Assembly (NCBI RefSeq): GCF_018143015.1
Contig: NC_054741.1
Coordinates: forward strand, 8,892,683 to 8,956,682
From: Lytechinus variegatus
Lineage: Eukaryota > Echinodermata > Echinoidea > Temnopleuroida > Toxopneustidae
Direction of reading: 5' to 3'
DNA length: 64,000 nt
Of this stretch, positions 10,430 to 21,500 are shown piece after piece; within the stretch, counting starts at the first letter, position 1; each line of letters opens with the position of its first letter. The position numbers were made by a program, and so were the translations under genes. The notes under the pieces are model-generated. The model made no database searches. It saw only the letters and a program-made list of their open reading frames with translations, and had not been told where the DNA came from.

Positions 10430-11270
10430 CAGCTCGCGCTTCGCGCTTGTTTACTGTGTTCGTTATTTAAAATGTCTTGTACAAGTCCAGTTTTCAGGTC
10501 CAATAACGCAAAACTTTCAGCTCGAGCTTTGCACTCGCTCTATGTGATAAATGAGAAATATATTCTATTCATGAGTCACTGCAAACAATTGATGGGCATG
10601 TTCTTTTTCAGAAAAGTTAATTAAAAATATCAGCTCGCGCTCGCATGAACTGTTATGTACGCATATTATTCTTGGAAAGGGCACTTAGAACTGATGTCCA
10701 GTTTTCAGGTCGGAATATTTTTATTTTCAACTAGTGCTTTGCTCACTATATTTCATGAGTGAGAAATTTATTTTATTATTAACTTACTGCAAACCGATAA
10801 TCAATATGTCCTTTTTCAGAACAGTTAATAAAAAAATTAGCTTGCGATAGCAGGAATTGATAAGTTACATATGCATATTGTTACAAAAACTGCTTTCTAA
10901 GTGTCAGAAAAAAAAATAACCTCGCGCTTCGCGCTCGCATCAGTTATTGTTTGGTTCATAGGCCCTATATACATCCTATTCATTGTTACAATTGAGTTTT
11001 CAGGTCGAAATATAAAATGATTCAGCTAACGCTTCGATTCCGCATTTTTTTAGATGGGAGAGAAATGTATTCTTTCATTAATCACTTTAAACAGTCTGTA
11101 ACAAGTCTTTTTGCTGGCCAGTATATTAAAAAATTCACCTCGCGCTTTGCGCTCGCATGGATCGTTTAGTTAGATAACCCCCACAATGATAACAAAATCT
11201 GCTTTAATTTTTCAGGGCTATTAAAAAATATGAAATAACCAAAAAATTTGAGCTCTCGCTCGCATGGTAA
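10430..11270. repeat. Degenerate tandem array with CGCGCTTCGCGCTCGC core
   Basis: About eight units roughly 100-115 bp apart, each with an intact or decayed copy of CAGCTCGCGCTTCGCGCTC (for example near 10432, 10513, 10631, 10919, 11138) followed by phrases such as CAGGTC and ATATTAAAAA. The array resembles those inside the hAT-like elements on either side, so it is probably the interior of another such element. The C/G-rich block at 10263-10310 may be its left end; no convincing matching right end was found. Confidence 0.75.
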
Positions 11271-11467
11271 TTTATATTCAGGCCACATGAAATACCTTAT
11301 GTTGCTTCTAATAATGACAATTTAGATAGGAAAACCCCTTAAAACAAAGAAAAGATATCAGATTTGAGGGACCGCGACTGGAAAATTTGGATGAAAATAT
11401 TCCCCATCCCTCATTGATGAAAGCTGGAAATGATCCTGGGTATGACGAAAGAAAATGTGACTAGGAG

Positions 11468-12292
11468 CAGTGGCAAAAAAACGGAGAAAAAGAGAAAGAA
11501 AGAAAGAGTGAAGTAGTGGGAATGAAGAAATTGCTGTACATTATGTTGCATAAGAAATTTTTTTTCTTCAAAAACTTATAAAATATAATTTGCTCATCCT
11601 GTTTTCAAGTCAATATACACCAAATATATTTCCTCGCACTTCGAGTTATTATTGTTTTATAATAGTGACATATGCTTCTTTGTCATGACTTCTTAAAGTG
11701 ATTGCCCCATTTAAAGGTCTGCATATAAAACGTTTCCTGTCCGTGGTCACGTTCGCATTCGTGGATTGGTGAGATATGTTTCCTCTTCTGATGTAAATAT
11801 AAAAAAATCAGCTCGCGCTTCGCGCTCGCATCATTAGTGAAATACGTATAGTCTTAGTGAATTCCTACAAACAAGCCTTAGAATGCCTCTCTTCAGGTCT
11901 GAATTTCCAGAATTTTGAGCTCGCACTTCGCGCTCGCAATATTTGATTAGTGAGATGTGTATGTTAATTATGATTACAATGACTACAAGTGTTTAGATAT
12001 AATTCTAACAAAATCCGCAAGCGTTTGGCATACTCGCATAATACCGAGACAGGTACTATCCTGATATAGGTCTGAATATATATAAATATATATATATCAG
12101 CTCGCGCTTTGCGCTCGCATTATTTGATCGATGAGATACATATATCTGTTTAATGGCACAGTCCTTAAGATGTCTATATTTAAAGTCAGCATACCTGGCA
12201 ATTGAGCGCGCGCTTCACGTCCTCACGAAGTGACTCAAATTTTTTGCTGGTGCCCTCCCCCCCCCCAAGCCGTGAACCACGGTACGCCACTG
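11468..12292. mobile_element. hAT-like element, relative of 8798-9939
   Basis: Starts CAGTGGC at 11468 and ends GGTACGCCACTG at 12292. The first 100 bp (purine-rich AAGAGAAAG..., then GAAGTAGTGGGAA) match the corresponding part of the 8798-9939 element, and the right side carries the same CGCTTCGCGCTCGC units (11812, 11918, 12100) and the same C-run terminus. Flanks AGGAG / AAGGAG are a decayed target duplication. No transposase. Confidence 0.75.
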
Positions 12293-12636
12293 CTAAGGAG
12301 AATGAAAAACACTTCCAAGATTCATGGTCGCCGGACGTCGCTCCCGTGTTATTTACTCTGTTAATAATGTAATTTGATATCTAAAATGTGCACTTATGGA
12401 AACGTGTACGTCGTCAAAATTTTGTTTCGAAGATACGAAAGGTACTGGCACGGTTATCTGGAGAGAATGAAGAGCGCCATCATACACTGTGGCGGAGGGA
12501 CATGTTGGGGAATCCCCACATGCCATGTTGTGAATTACCGGAGGGAATTACCAACTATCGGGTGCACAGATTGGAGGATATTCTACCCACATGAATATAC
12601 TTATTCCAGGCTTGTCAAAGTAGACTTACTATCGGG
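12293..12636. other. Upstream region of the TRIM gene
   Basis: No transposon or gene is recognised. It immediately precedes the TRIM start codon and should hold its 5'UTR and promoter. No canonical TATA box was seen. Frames open here do not resemble a known protein. Confidence 0.4.
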
Positions 12637-14469
12637 ATGGCTGCAGCTACCACTACATCGTCATTTGAGAGAGAAGTCGAATGTAGTATCTGCCACGAGC
12701 TGTTTGAAGATCCGCGGAGTTTATCATGTGCCCATACATTTTGTTTTGAGTGTGTACAAAGACTAACGGAGGGTAACAGATCGGTTGCATGTCCTCTCTG
12801 TAGGAAGAAGACGGCTTTGCCAAGCAATGGGGCCATGGGTCTTACCAAGAACAGCCTCGCTCAAATGCTGGTGGATTTTGTAAAGAAAACTGGTTTTGCA
12901 GACAAGCGGAATATTGCATGCCAATCCGAGCATGATATACGACTGAGAGCAGAGTTCTTTTGCAAATCATGCAAAAGTGTAGTTTGCGGGTCATGCGGTA
13001 TGAAGTACCACCGTGAACAATCAAAGCACCAAACATTCCCAATAGATGAGGTACTCAAAATGGAAGATAATCTTCGAGATTTACTCGAGTGGGGTAAAAA
13101 TGAAGAAAGGGAGCAAGGCAAACGTAAAGAATTACTTGAACTAAAACAGCAAGAAGTGACCACCAGGTTCACAGCAGTTGAGGCAGCTATTAACCACACC
13201 TTTGCCGAGGAGAGTAAACTTCTAGATGACAGAAAGACCAGTCTCAAGCAACAGTTGTGGGATATGAAACGCTCTATCAAAACAGCGCTACAAAAGCAGT
13301 GTGATGCTGAAGAAGAGACTAAGACCGTAACAGAACTGAACAGCCTTACTGAAGACATCTTGGAAGGCGGTGTCAATGCTCTTATGGAAATGCATGATGA
13401 AATAAGCAGTGGATATCAGTCACAGAAACGAAATACAGTGCCAACTACCCTTTCTGATTCACTGCAACACGTATCAGATTTGATTTCAAGCATTAAATTC
13501 CAGCAGGAATTGAAGAAGGGCAAAGTTGGAAGAATTGTGTCAAATACAGGTAACTGGATGATAAGGCAAGTCAGATATCTTTGCGACCGCAACTCCGGAG
13601 TTGACAATTGTAAACCTTCAAGCATCATTGAATTGTCCAATGGGAATTTAGCTGTAGGATTTAGCACACAGAATGACATTCAAATATTTGATAAATCATA
13701 CCACCGCAGCAGCAACGTACCAAATATCAGACTATTAGCTGCTGTCACTGATATGAGCCAGCTCTCCAGCAATTTGCACAATGATTTCCTAGTTCTTGAT
13801 AAAGACGGTGATGTCAGTCGTGTTTATGTCTCGCGAAAGGAATCTACATGTATGATTATTTTTGAAGGAGCTATTGATCATTTTGAAGACGATCTTGGAG
13901 AAGATACACCACACTTGATTGCCGCTGATGACAGTATATTTGCTCTGTTGTATAAGGATAGGGTCAAGAGCTTCACCATTGAAGGAGAACCTGAACAAAC
14001 CATTAAAGTACCATCTCGCGATGGTGACAAGCCTCTTCGAATGCAGATCCATCGGAATAGCGATGGCTCAGATGTGCCCTACCTTGAGATCTTGATTGTC
14101 AATGGAGAATCAGTGAGGAGTGTCCACTGTAAGCTTTCCCAGTGTCAGAGGATCATTGTCTCTGAAACCAGCCTCCATGAGATGGTTGCTATCCATGGTA
14201 GAAACATTGGTCATGCCGTTGACAAAGAAGGCAACCTGTTCGTAGCCTATACCCAAGATGATAAATTCATTACGATAAGGAAGTATGTCGGGGGTGATCT
14301 GTCGAAAGAAGAGATTGTGATTTGTGATCTACAGGTGATGATGGATGATGATGGCACCGTCTTATTAGCTTCTCTCAGTCCAACGTGTCTTGTCATGTGC
14401 ACATCCCAGAAGATGTCAGTTTTCACGAAACCTACCGTCGATGAGTTTTTCCATGGAATTTTTCGATAA
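12637..14469 (+). CDS. TRIM-type RING E3 ligase, single exon
   Basis: 610 residues in one exon. RING finger at residues 16-55 (C16, C19, C31, H33, C36, C39, C52, C55) should recruit E2 enzymes for ubiquitin transfer. B-box 2 at about 95-131 (C95, H99, C109, C112, C117, C120, H125, H131). Coiled coil at about 135-230, rich in E/K/Q/L, for dimerisation. The remaining 300 residues are beta-rich with repeated hydrophobic strands (GNLAVGF, HDFLVLD-like, GNLFVAY) and look like a diverged beta-propeller or NHL-like domain, as in TRIM2/3/56-type proteins; no PRY-SPRY is seen. An in-frame Met with a CGGGATGG context starts the RING arm. AATAAA lies 50 bp past the stop. TRIM genes are expanded in echinoderms, and substrates cannot be inferred. 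Confidence 0.9.
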   Translation: MAAATTTSSFEREVECSICHELFEDPRSLSCAHTFCFECVQRLTEGNRSVACPLCRKKTALPSNGAMGLTKNSLAQMLVDFVKKTGFADKRNIACQSEHDIRLRAEFFCKSCKSVVCGSCGMKYHREQSKHQTFPIDEVLKMEDNLRDLLEWGKNEEREQGKRKELLELKQQEVTTRFTAVEAAINHTFAEESKLLDDRKTSLKQQLWDMKRSIKTALQKQCDAEEETKTVTELNSLTEDILEGGVNALMEMHDEISSGYQSQKRNTVPTTLSDSLQHVSDLISSIKFQQELKKGKVGRIVSNTGNWMIRQVRYLCDRNSGVDNCKPSSIIELSNGNLAVGFSTQNDIQIFDKSYHRSSNVPNIRLLAAVTDMSQLSSNLHNDFLVLDKDGDVSRVYVSRKESTCMIIFEGAIDHFEDDLGEDTPHLIAADDSIFALLYKDRVKSFTIEGEPEQTIKVPSRDGDKPLRMQIHRNSDGSDVPYLEILIVNGESVRSVHCKLSQCQRIIVSETSLHEMVAIHGRNIGHAVDKEGNLFVAYTQDDKFITIRKYVGGDLSKEEIVICDLQVMMDDDGTVLLASLSPTCLVMCTSQKMSVFTKPTVDEFFHGIFR

Positions 14470-14518
14470 ACATGATGGTTTGGGCCTCATCTACATGTGT
14501 CATAATAATTGATGATGG

Positions 14519-14524
14519 AATAAA
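14519..14524 (+). terminator. AATAAA polyadenylation signal of the TRIM gene
   Basis: AATAAA 50 bp past the TRIM stop codon, followed by a T-rich tract at 14541-14550. It would give a very short 3'UTR. Other AATAAA copies occur further on in the AT-rich sequence. Confidence 0.6.
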
Positions 14525-15560
14525 GTAAACAGCTTATTTCCCTTTTTTTTAAAGAATGACTAAATCATTTGAGACAGCAGATTGAGTATAATCTGCAACT
14601 TTGCATGACCATAGTCTATCCAGAAAACACGAGATTTTCAGTTTCCTAGTGTATTCCATGTCCCCCGCTTAAACGTTTCTAAAGTGGGAATATTTCTTTA
14701 GTTATTTTATGGTATATGCATTAAAGGAAGTTATATTGACTGGTTTCTTTTCTTTCCTTTGGTTTTGCAGCATTTATTATTTCATTATGGTTCATTGATT
14801 ATATTGATTGAAGTAGTAGAATTACAGAAATAAAGAAACGTGAATAAATATACAAAAAATAATTAAAGATTATAAAGCCCCCAAAGCAGTAGATTTTCAC
14901 ACCAAAACTAAAGCACATCAGCATGGATAAAAAATGTTATAGTTCTTTAAATATTCTTCCTTAAGTAATTGTGAACCCAGGAATAGCATGAATAGTGTAC
15001 ATTATTCAATTAATGGGAATTGATGTGAAATTATGTGAACTAGTAGGTGAAATAAGAGTATTGTTTGAAGATGCCTTCTTGAATAAGTTGACTCATGTAC
15101 TCTATGTTGAAATAGTGAGGAATCGATTTATGATATAAATGCCTACTTCATCATGTTCATACATTTTTAATTCACTCATAACCCGTTCTTCCACTTGCTT
15201 CCTTCTCACTTCTCTTACATTCACTTCTTTCTGTTTAGTTATGATGAATTCCTACACAAGCCCCTGCTTTCTTGGTTTTACGCCTTCTTCCGTATAATTC
15301 ATAATATTTTGTACTATTGGTTTATACACTTTATGTGAACATTTAAATTGGAAAAATTGAATGATTACTTTGATTGAATACAGTAAATTATTTCACATCA
15401 GGTTATGATATGACTCGAGGATTGTTAATGTTGAAAACTTTGACACTGTATATACTGAATCATTATCATTAACCATCTGCATTGATTCTTCGTTGTGGGT
15501 ATATAATGTATATATGTACTCATATGAAGAGTTGCATTATATATATATATATAATTGAAT
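14525..15560. other. AT-rich intergenic sequence
   Basis: No gene, tRNA or terminal repeat is recognised. A short (AT)n tract is at about 15538-15552. It may partly be an extended TRIM 3'UTR. Confidence 0.4.
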
Positions 15561-15561
15561 A

Positions 15562-15890
15562 ACATGATGTAATCAGAAATGTCAGGGAAATGTGTTTTTT
15601 ATGCAGGGAAACATAGTTTGCTAGCTATTTTGCTAGTTATATAATGTCTTGTGTGGGATGAGGAGAATCTGCATTACAACGATCGAGCACTGTAAATAAG
15701 AAGATCTTTTTGGCACGCATAATTCATAAAAACAAATATATTTTCGTGTTTCTAGAAAGGTATTTTAATACGGATTCATTAATAATTAAACATTCAATCA
15801 ATATTTTTTATTCAAAATGATACTAAACAAATGGTATATTCAAGATAGTACGTGAGTTACGTTGTTTGTACAACAGTACTAACCAGGTTA
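15562..15890 (+). repeat. Diverged direct duplication, copy 1
   Basis: Aligns over roughly 330 bp with 17235-17565: shared phrases in order include TGTAATCAGAAATGTCAGG (ATAATCAGGAATATCAGAG in copy 2), GAAATGTGTTTTT, ATGCAG, AATAAGAAGATC, GCATAATTCA and TTATTCAAAATGATACT. Neither copy codes for protein. It may be the remnant of a tandem duplication of the TRIM 3' flank or an unknown dispersed repeat. Confidence 0.7.
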
Positions 15891-17234
15891 TCAACTTAAA
15901 TTAACATTCTATTTTCTCATACATCTCTCTCTATCTTTGTCATTTAACTACTGAAGGTTTTCGAAACTTCTGGATTGTGTTATACTTGATTGTTTTGTTT
16001 TATATATGGTATATTTTGTGTATATTTTGCTTTTATTTTGAGAGTCTTTTATATCCGAATACTAAAGTTTACACACTGAATTTCATGAAGTACATGCGTA
16101 TTATTCCTCATTTACTTTTTTGAATCTGTATCCCATTATCATATACATCATCGAAGTGTGGACAAATGTTGAAATGTTGGATAAAATACTTTTGAAATGT
16201 GTACAGTTAGTTCACAGATTATCTTCTGTGTTACTCGATACACGGTGTTGATTTTACTTTGAATTACTCTTCTTTTCTTTTAACTGCGATTTTAATGTTT
16301 GTTTTCAGTTACAAAATAATTTTTCAACTTTCCGCATTTCTTATATATTTGACCTTCATAATTTGTCGTATAAAAATTACGTTTTACATATTTCATCTTT
16401 AAGAGTTTCAAAAGATAATGTTTAAGTATTCTGCGTGGATTGTATATTCCTATAAACTGAGTATACAGTAGGATGTCTGTTGTTTATAAAACTTATCATG
16501 ATAGTAGTTCTGTACATCATTTTCTGAATAGGCTTGTATCGTCAAACATTTTTTATCATTTAATTTCCATGTTGTATTATATTTATTTCTGCTTTTTCAA
16601 CATTTTTTTAAAAATATTTATACATGTAGAAAGATAATCAATGTTATATGAGTGGGATTTGTCTCTAGAAATAAATTTAAGTGCGCACTCATTCACTGGT
16701 ACTTTGTCTATGTATTCTAGAATATCACTACTGAAGCTGTGGGCGGTTGATATTTAGATTTTATGAGCAAAAATTACGATATTCTCACATTTTATGGGAT
16801 AACTTCAGATGAAACTAGAATTTATATCCACACTTCTATGAAATGCTACGTTTTACTTTCCTTACACATTGGTCATGTTAGTCATCAAAAAACAACGCAG
16901 CTTCGATATATTATGAAATGATTTGAATTCATTGTATATTGATAACTTTTTTACCTTTTTTATGATGATGATTATGATAATGATGATAATTATAATCTGA
17001 ATGATTGTATTGATGTGATACTACAACTAATACTTCGAATAATAATAATAATGATAATGATGATTTTGGGGTATTTTTTTTTTTACTGCAGAGTTGAATT
17101 TTTATAAAATATAACCCATGATTATCAATTAGCTTTAAGCTTTCATTCCATTTTGCTACCTGTAAATATGTACGAGCTTTTACCAATTAACTCAAATGTA
17201 TATAAAGATACGATTTTGATATAATTAGATAACG
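15891..17234. other. AT-rich intergenic sequence with TGA/AAT microsatellites
   Basis: No gene is recognised. Short simple repeats (ATGATG, AATAAT) lie at about 16960-17065. Confidence 0.4.
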
Positions 17235-17565
17235 AGGTGTATAATCAGGAATATCAGAGAAATGTGTTTTTATGCAGAGAAAAATAGTTAATAAAGAATT
17301 ATTTTGCAAGTTATGTAATTGTGTTACATCGTCTGTCTTGCATTGGATCATGAGAATACGCATTATCATGATCTAGCTCTGCAAATAAGAAGGATCTTTT
17401 CCATGCATAATTCACTAAATTACGGAACGACGACAAAGTTTTTTTCTTGTTTCTAGGAATAGACTTGAATTCGGATTCATTGATAGTGAATTCAATCAAG
17501 ATTTTATTCAAAATGATACTGAGCATTTTGAGTAACAAGTTGCATAACAGTGGTAGCCAGGTTAG
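17235..17565 (+). repeat. Diverged direct duplication, copy 2
   Basis: Partner of 15562-15890, same orientation, about 1.67 kb away. The divergence is considerable, with many indels, so the duplication is old. Confidence 0.7.
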
Positions 17566-18237
17566 TTTAAAGGATCATAATCTCTTTGTTAATCATTCAA
17601 AGTCATTCCCAACCAAATGTTGAGTTGAATGAATATCGTGAATTACAAAAACACCTGACAGTGCCAATTTCGTAATCATTGGATTTGATTTAATTAAAAA
17701 TCATAGGTAAAGTAGGAAACTAACGGGAAATATTACATGCATTAGTCATGCATATTATTATTTTACTTGACTTGAATACTTTCATTAATCATCGATGTCA
17801 TTACTTAGCTATTGAGTGAACGGACCTACTACTACTATTACTACTACATCTGTTACTACTTAACTTCTTCTTACTTAACTTCTTCTTATACTTATATAAC
17901 ACGCAAATTTCTTCTCCACGCCTTTTTCCTCCATCTACTATTAAAAATACGACTACTTCCACTAAATTAAATATCCAACTTATTCAAACCAAAATAAGCA
18001 ATTTAACTAATACATACACAGGATAAGTCATTAACTATATTAAACTAAAAACGAATCCCCCAAATAAAACTAATATAAATGCCAAGAAATGTTCAAACCT
18101 TATATTATTTTACACCCATAGATAAATGAATTTTGACGTATATAACCTCAACCCCAAATTAAAGTATAATATATTTGAGGAATATACTCGTATAGCTTCT
18201 TAGATCCATGCTAAGTCAATGTTATCCCCTTTATATT
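17566..18237. other. Downstream flank of the HNMT-like gene
   Basis: AT-rich, with a CTACTA/CTTCTT simple-repeat patch at about 17827-17895. Should contain the 3'UTR of the minus-strand methyltransferase gene; no distinctive poly(A) signal was fixed. Confidence 0.35.
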
Positions 18238-18590
18238 CTACTTTGTAAAGATAAAAATCTTCTCTCCTGCCTGTGTACGCATGCGCCCGTCCTCGCCCTC
18301 TGAGCATAAAGACCGCCAAAAAGACAACAAATCCTCTTTCATTTCAGGTGGTGCCGTTTTCCGAAAGTAAGCTACCATCGTCAGAAAGTCAGACAGTTTG
18401 TCCCCGAGCTCCGACTTCTCATCGAATAAATCGGTGACGTCCCATTTGATATCCAGCTCCACTGAAGTGATCGCAAATCCATTTTTCTTGGCCAACTCCG
18501 AAATTTGTAGAGACTTTGGTTTGTCAGAATATCGATAACTAGCAGGCAACCGTTGTTTTTGACGATGAGTTTGGTGTATCATATTCTTTC
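18238..18590 (-). CDS. HNMT: Histamine N-methyltransferase-like gene, last exon
   Basis: Encodes the C-terminal 116 residues and the stop. The acceptor ...GCATGTAG lies at 18591-18598; the exon starts at 18590 in phase 1, matching the donor phase of the exon at 20905-21228. Residues include LPASYRYSDKPKSLQ, FAITSVELDIKWDVTDLF and a tail with LSDFLT..., FRKTAPPEM, aligning with the end of human HNMT (DISDCF, LLWDFLTE, FNATAPPDL). This lobe helps form the amine-binding face of the Rossmann methyltransferase in HNMT. The methyl acceptor of the urchin protein is unknown; histamine is only a family-based guess. Confidence 0.85.
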
Positions 18591-21500
18591 CTACATGCAT
18601 GATGAAAAAAAAAATAAAAAGGTGTAATTGAGCGACAAGAATTTACATACTAGTTCTAAAGTTGAAGGGCAGCATTTGCATTTCGATTGTTTCTCCCCCC
18701 CCCCCTCTTTTCTACAAAAGCAGAATCATGCATAGGAACGTACAGGCTATTCTTTAATGAATAACTAAGTCATCAAAAACAGAGTGTTCCTCTCTTGTTA
18801 AGCGCGATGTACCGATTAAAAAAATTTAACGGCCAAATACATCATATATTTAGAAGTAAAGGGAATTCAATAACTAGTCTTGTGACAAATGTCAGATATG
18901 AAAACTTTCCTTGGGATTCTACAACCTAAGTTTAGAAGTAAAGGGAGCATGACCGTTGTTATGGTAGCTCTCAGAAGATTGCAACTTACAGGTGCTGACA
19001 GCTTTCATTAAATGGTCCTTGTCACTTTGATATTGATAAAAAGTCGGTTTCAGGGGCGAATAAGGGATACCGGATGCCCGGGGACCGGATGGGAGGGGAT
19101 CCATTTTGTTTCAATTCGAATAAAAAGGCATTCCAAAACCACTCAGTAGTGAATTTTTGCAGTGGAAACCATGGCAACGGTAACGGATTTTAAAACATAT
19201 TACAGGCATTGAAAATGACCGTCATATCACAATGAACTGCTGGCAGGTGTTTGTCGAAAACTGGTGAATCGGGAGAGCAGATCGTCCTAAAATTCGGAGC
19301 TGTCGAAAAATATGTCGTTTGTCCACGGACGAAAAATACAGTTTCGATTGACCGATTTTCAACCAAGACTTCTTTGTCCTGAAGGACGTTTAACAATAGA
19401 TTCTCGGCGTTTTAGAAAGCGTCTACTTCGTGGTTGCGAAAACTCCCTATTACGGACTACGCATTAAAGGCCTGGTCACACCGCCCGAGCGTTTTTGGAG
19501 CGGTCGTGGAGCGGTAGGGAGAGAGGGTCGAATTTCGCTCACAAAATTGGGGAAAAATCGAAAACAAGAATCGAAAACAAAATAAAAACAATCTAAATCG
19601 AAAATGGTGGACGGTAGTGAGCGGTGATGATTTTTTCTCTCCGCTCCACGACCGCTCCAACAACGCTTGGGCGGTGTGACCTGTGACCAGGCCTTTAATC
19701 TGGACTAAAAAGAAATCACTTTTCCCTTTCTTGTTACTTATCGGAACAAACTTAAAGCTGATTTGTTTTTTTAGAAAAATGAGATGACGAAAAAATGAGT
19801 AACGAAAATAAAAAGACAATATTATGAGTTTTGTCGAATCAATTTGGGATATAGAGACATAAACAAAAATCATGGATCAAATCAGATCATACATAAAGTC
19901 ATCGTAGGGGTCTAGTGCCAGAAGACCGTTATTGAAATGAATATGCCTGTTGGACGAAATGATGACTGGGTGAGATGGTGATATGGTAATTGGACCATGG
20001 CAACGATACCAAATGATTGTTAGCAGAAATTGGTTTAGACAAAGTGATAGTGAAACAACTGAAGTTTGACCAAATGGAACATAGACGAAATGAAAGTAGA
20101 CCGAGTGGTTATTAGACCAATTGGCTATTAGGCCAAAAGGTAATGACATTGAACAAAGTGGATATTGGACCAATTGAAAAATACAATTAGACTAAATGAA
20201 TGATAATTTGGAAATGGCTATTAGACCAACTGGCTATTAGGCGAGAATGTAATTATACGAAACGGTAATTGGACTATGTTGATAGTTGACTAACTAATGG
20301 TAAATGAAATGGTATTAGACCATGCGATAGTGGGGGAAAAGGCAGTAGACGAAATGGCAATAAACCAATAAATATCCATACAAAGAGTAATCCTGATTTC
20401 AAAATCACTTAATTCTCTTTCTCGTGTCTAAAAATACTTAGTGAAAGCATATTTTATATCTTATCTGTAACTCGAGTCCTGAAGAAAATTCTGCTGTTAC
20501 ATTATGCGTTGCGACATGTGACGTTATGTGTTAAAAAGCCACTATGCATTGGACGCTCTTGGCATACTGTCGCAATCTGCAACATTATGTGTTGGTGTGA
20601 CATTATCGGTTGTAACGGAGCTTGAGGTAGGCTAAACCGGGCTAAACGCTCTGTGTAGATAGTTATTTTAAATATTTTCCAGGGCTGTCACGCTTTCAAG
20701 CTTTGCTTTTGTAACGACCCTTACAACCATCTTATTCATTGTATAACAGAAATTACCGCTTAAATTGTTTATGTTTGATGTATTTGATGATACAAACATT
20801 TCTGTTATTATCTTTATCAAATTCTAAATATGTATTTTCTTGTCGAGATTTTGGTTATGAAAATGTTGCAAAAAACAAATAAATGAAATAAAAAATAAAC
20901 CTACCTGACAAGACAATTAGCAGGATTCCATTCTCTTTTAGCATCGACATTAGTCGGATGAAGGTCTTCTCAAGGTCACCTGTATGGTACATCGAATGTA
21001 CAGCGCTGATCATGTTGTACTTGCATTTCGCCAAAGGACTTTCATCGAAAAATTCAGAGAGCTGCCCGACCCACCAATTAGATTCGCACCTTGCCTTATT
21101 TTCAGAACTCCATTTATCAGCGTTGAGTTTGAATATTTCAAGTAGGCCCTCATTCGGATCCACAGCTACATTTCGAATTGATGCGAAGTAAGATCCTAGA
21201 TGCTTCAGATAATGAAGTTCATGTTGGCCTGAAAGTTGAAGATCGTATTACCATGAAAGTTAAAGCTACTCACAACAAATTATTTCAAAAGAATTTTTTT
21301 TAAGCTTTGGTTATCCGTTCAAAGAATTTCAGTAAATTCAGATTTTATGCAACGATTATGTGACTATACGTAGAGGATAATCGTCAGTATGATAATTATT
21401 ATTGTTCTATAATAATAATTATATTACATTATTATCCAAAAGTTACACTCTTATACATGATGTCACTTTCTGACTATTTGACATTGATCAGTTCGTTTGT

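Noticed and set aside
10247-11440. Element bounded by CAGGATCGT and GATCCTG
   Set aside because: Only eight bases match and the flanks share no duplication.
12374-12766. 130-codon frame before and overlapping the TRIM start
   Set aside because: No family resemblance, and it overlaps the RING coding sequence in another frame.
18238-21228. HNMT-like 3' exons as a truncated pseudogene
   Set aside because: Both exons are open, with good splice sites and phases, and exon 1 at 59.4 kb completes a family-length protein.
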